Assembly: GCA_009746045.1 (NCBI GenBank)
Contig: RPFO01001519.1
Coordinates: 1-23,752 of the forward strand
DNA from: Mesostigma viride
Lineage: Eukaryota > Streptophyta > Mesostigmatophyceae > Mesostigmatales > Mesostigmataceae
Length of the DNA stretch: 23,752 bases
Direction of reading: 5' to 3'
Shown: positions 22,149 through 23,752 of the stretch, piece by piece
Layout of the letters: each line of letters opens with the position of its first letter
Position numbering within the stretch: the first letter of the stretch is position 1
Program-made: the position numbers and the translations under genes
Notes under the pieces: generated by a model
Told to the model about the DNA's origin: nothing
The model's database searches: none
Seen by the model: the letters and a program-made list of their open reading frames with translations, nothing else

Positions 22149-22802
22149 ATGAAGACGAAAACTCTGGCGGCGGGATTGATTGTGGGCGGCTTTTTCGCGG
22201 CGGCGGCGGCCGTATACTCTACGCGGCCGGGATCTAACGAACCACCCGACCCTCAGACCGGTTCGTGCAAGATTGCCACGTGGAACCAGAACACGTGTCT
22301 GGGGTCCAGTTCGTATCTCGGACTTTTCGTTCCTGGCGACAAACGACCGTCGGTTACCATGAAATTAGCCGAAAACGTGTCGAATGAACTTCACGCTGGC
22401 CCGTTTCGCGTGTCGAAAGTGCTCCGGGAACCTAGCGAGATCAACGCGAGAGATGGCATGTTTGTGTTAGAGTCTCCAAGCGGCTTTATTATAGTAAATG
22501 ATGTTTCTTTACAATCAGACGTATCCCCTTATCAGACAGAGGGGTCGTATTGGGGCACACTGACCAAAGACCCCGCCACCGAGTCCAAAGAGCGCCAAGA
22601 CCGGATTCTCTTACTGGACAATTCGTACAACAGCAAAAGCTGGATGAACGCCATCAAAAAGAGCCAGTTGTCGGACCGGTTCCGGAACCATTTCCCCACA
22701 CGGACCATCCAGCACTTTGACATGGGCGTTTGGGGGATCACGACGGTGACGGACAACGACGGAACCGTCAAAGTGTTTGCGTACGCTCATTGGGACGAGT
22801 AA
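22149..22802 (+). CDS. Secreted or membrane-anchored protein of unknown function
   Basis: 217 residues from ATG 22149. A lysine start (MKTKT) is followed by a hydrophobic Gly/Ala-rich helix at about 6-23 (LAAGLIVGGFFAAAAAV), a signal peptide or anchor. The remaining 190 residues are soluble with two Cys near the start (SCKIATWNQNTCLGSSSY), perhaps a disulfide. Later motifs include GMFVLESPSGFIIVNDVSL, RQDRILLLDNSYNSKSW and FDMGVWGITTVTDNDGTVKV. The family is not recognised. It overlaps the end of the convergent gene by 35 bases. Confidence 0.65.
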   Translation: MKTKTLAAGLIVGGFFAAAAAVYSTRPGSNEPPDPQTGSCKIATWNQNTCLGSSSYLGLFVPGDKRPSVTMKLAENVSNELHAGPFRVSKVLREPSEINARDGMFVLESPSGFIIVNDVSLQSDVSPYQTEGSYWGTLTKDPATESKERQDRILLLDNSYNSKSWMNAIKKSQLSDRFRNHFPTRTIQHFDMGVWGITTVTDNDGTVKVFAYAHWDE

Positions 22803-23193
22803 GAGGCTCCACGCGGTTCATCGCGAACGTGGCACCCTTGTTGATCGTCATGTGATACACGAGGTGCGAGGAAGGCGCGTTTTTCATCACTTTCATCATC
22901 TCCGACTCGTTCCTCCCCGTCCCGAACCTCTCGCCATAACACTTTGCGCACACGATGATCCACGGATGAGGAGGCGTCTCAAGCGCCACCTTCATGAGCC
23001 AGTATCCGACGAACTTCCACCCGTCCATGACGTCGGCAGAGTGGCACAGGCCGCACCCGCCTCTCTTCTGATCGTCGACGGCTTCTAATTGCGCGATCCT
23101 TGCCATGCGGACGACTTTTCTCCTCTGCGCGTCCAACTCCTCCCTTTCTCGTTTCATCACGAACTCGGGCTTGTCGCATCCGAAATACGCCAT
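22768..23193 (-). CDS. Small protein with paired CxxC zinc motif
   Basis: 141 residues from ATG 23193; the frame opens earlier only with TTG. A basic helix (KREREELDAQRRKVVRMARI) precedes CGLC (Cys47, Cys50) and CAKC (Cys82, Cys85), a split zinc ribbon with aromatic residues between (DGWKFVGYWLMK). The family is not recognised. The start lies 1 base after the stop of the small membrane protein gene at 23195-23449, so the two are probably one transcript. Confidence 0.65.
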   Translation of the reverse strand: MAYFGCDKPEFVMKREREELDAQRRKVVRMARIAQLEAVDDQKRGGCGLCHSADVMDGWKFVGYWLMKVALETPPHPWIIVCAKCYGERFGTGRNESEMMKVMKNAPSSHLVYHMTINKGATFAMNRVEPLTRPNERTQTL

Positions 23194-23194
23194 G

Positions 23195-23449
23195 TTAGCC
23201 GACAAGGCTCGGTTGCAAGGGAGCAGGAGCGGCAACGAGAGCGGGCGGGTCCGGGGTCAGCAGGGCGATGAAAAACAGAGCGAGGAAGAGGAACAGGAGA
23301 CAGGCGCCGCAGAAGGCGGCTTTGTCCTTTGTAGTTTCTTCTTCTCGAAGGTACGGCGCGTCGATGACGACATGTGGACGGCGTCCGTCCACGTACACGC
23401 ACGACCCGTCACTCTTCGTGCATTGGAGATGAAGTGGCACTTGGGACAT
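23195..23449 (-). CDS. Small single-pass membrane protein
   Basis: 84 residues from ATG 23449. A soluble N-terminal 43 residues with Cys10 and Cys17 (CTKSDGSC) are followed by a membrane helix at about 44-64 (AAFCGACLLFLFLALFFIALL) and a Pro/Ala-rich tail. The family is not recognised. It shares a 40-base AT-rich divergent promoter region with the gene that starts at 23490. Confidence 0.6.
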   Translation of the reverse strand: MSQVPLHLQCTKSDGSCVYVDGRRPHVVIDAPYLREEETTKDKAAFCGACLLFLFLALFFIALLTPDPPALVAAPAPLQPSLVG

Positions 23450-23489
23450 TGCGAATATATTTTCTTGACATAATTATATACGAGTTACC
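23450..23489. promoter_or_regulatory. AT-rich divergent promoter region
   Basis: 40 bases between two divergent starts, with GAATATATTTTC and TAATTATATA (23471-23480). This is much richer in AT than the surrounding coding DNA. The TATATA block lies 10 bases before the plus-strand ATG. Confidence 0.4.
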
Positions 23490-23752
23490 ATGGGAGGTGC
23501 CCTGAGTTCTTTGTTCGGTGTGACCGATAAGGTGTCGGTTGCTACTGCTAATGCCCTTCAAGAGGCCGTGAAGAAAACCGGAATCATCCGAACCGATGGG
23601 ACAATGATCCCTACGTTCGCTTTGATGTTGAGCGCTTTACTTGGATACAATACCGTGGTTAGCTCGGTGGCTTTGTTCAATACATTGAACAAAGACGACA
23701 ATAAAGCAAAGCGTTACGGAACCCTTGCCTTATCTATTGTTTTGGCATCGTT
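23490..23752 (+). CDS. Start of a probably N-myristoylated membrane protein (3'-truncated)
   Basis: ATG 23490 opens a frame with no stop to the window end, 87 codons. The start MGGALSSLFG fits the N-myristoylation rule (Gly2, Ser6). A soluble stretch (VTDKVSVATANALQEAVKKTG) is followed by a hydrophobic helix IPTFALMLSALLGYNTVVSSV. A short charged loop LNKDDNKAKRYG and the beginning of a second hydrophobic segment come next. The layout, a myristoylated N-terminus plus membrane helices, recalls virion membrane proteins of other Nucleocytoviricota, but I cannot assign a family. Confidence 0.65.
   Translation, partial: MGGALSSLFGVTDKVSVATANALQEAVKKTGIIRTDGTMIPTFALMLSALLGYNTVVSSVALFNTLNKDDNKAKRYGTLALSIVLAS

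Noticed and set aside
1-23752. tRNA genes, CRISPR arrays, transposases, inteins
   Set aside because: None were seen by eye: no cloverleaf-like segment, no regularly spaced direct repeats, no transposase or intein motif. A tRNA scan was not possible here.

Overview
The window is a stretch of a large dsDNA virus genome of the phylum Nucleocytoviricota. The evidence is a packaging ATPase of the A32 type, a late transcription factor of the VLTF3 type, PCNA, and four paralogous double-jelly-roll major capsid protein (MCP) genes. The DNA is GC-rich, genes are densely packed on both strands, gaps are mostly under 200 bases, and no tRNA, rRNA, CRISPR array or insertion sequence was seen. MCP motifs of the type YLDDFERKQFA, HPVKEL and SGMGG look closer to phycodna/mimivirus-like capsids than to poxvirus or asfarvirus ones. 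The order, family and host cannot be fixed from this window. A protist or algal host is my guess, from the capsid type and the Rieske oxygenase.

Layout. 1-1878 (+): a 5'-truncated acidic protein, a JAMM/MPN metallopeptidase-like protein and the packaging ATPase. 2073-8345 (-): a tandem array of three MCP genes (A, B, C). 8432-10054 (+): a fourth MCP (D), divergent from C. 10082-11971 (-): a LysM protein with a 60-residue glycine tract. 12016-15069: two small proteins, PCNA, VLTF3 and a small basic protein. 15092-18568: a three-pass membrane protein, two or three unknown proteins and a Rieske [2Fe-2S] oxygenase-like protein. 18657-21131: a broken KilA-N-like protein, an unknown protein and a probably myristoylated J-domain protein. 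21168-23752: a small zinc-motif protein, a staphylococcal-nuclease-fold protein, secreted or membrane proteins, a CxxC protein and the start of a probably myristoylated membrane protein that runs off the end.

How the parts fit. The left half is mainly virion structure and packaging (capsomers, motor ATPase, a probable LysM virion protein). The middle holds replication and late-transcription factors (PCNA, VLTF3). The right half is accessory (Rieske protein, J-domain, nuclease, membrane proteins). MCP-B is the most striking gene: about 570 residues carrying two or three lectin-like (LamG/concanavalin-A type) modules sit in a surface loop of the capsid protein. The LysM protein lies about 3.5 kb beyond it, so a glycan-recognising virion surface is a reasonable hypothesis.

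Two genome-wide signals stand out. Many stop codons lie on or beside a perfect or near-perfect hairpin, recalling the hairpin transcript-end signal of mimiviruses. Several genes, including core ones (MCP-B, MCP-C, PCNA), change reading frame in or near homopolymer or short repeat runs. This suggests uncorrected indels in the sequence rather than many true pseudogenes. Broken genes are described segment by segment and are not repaired here.
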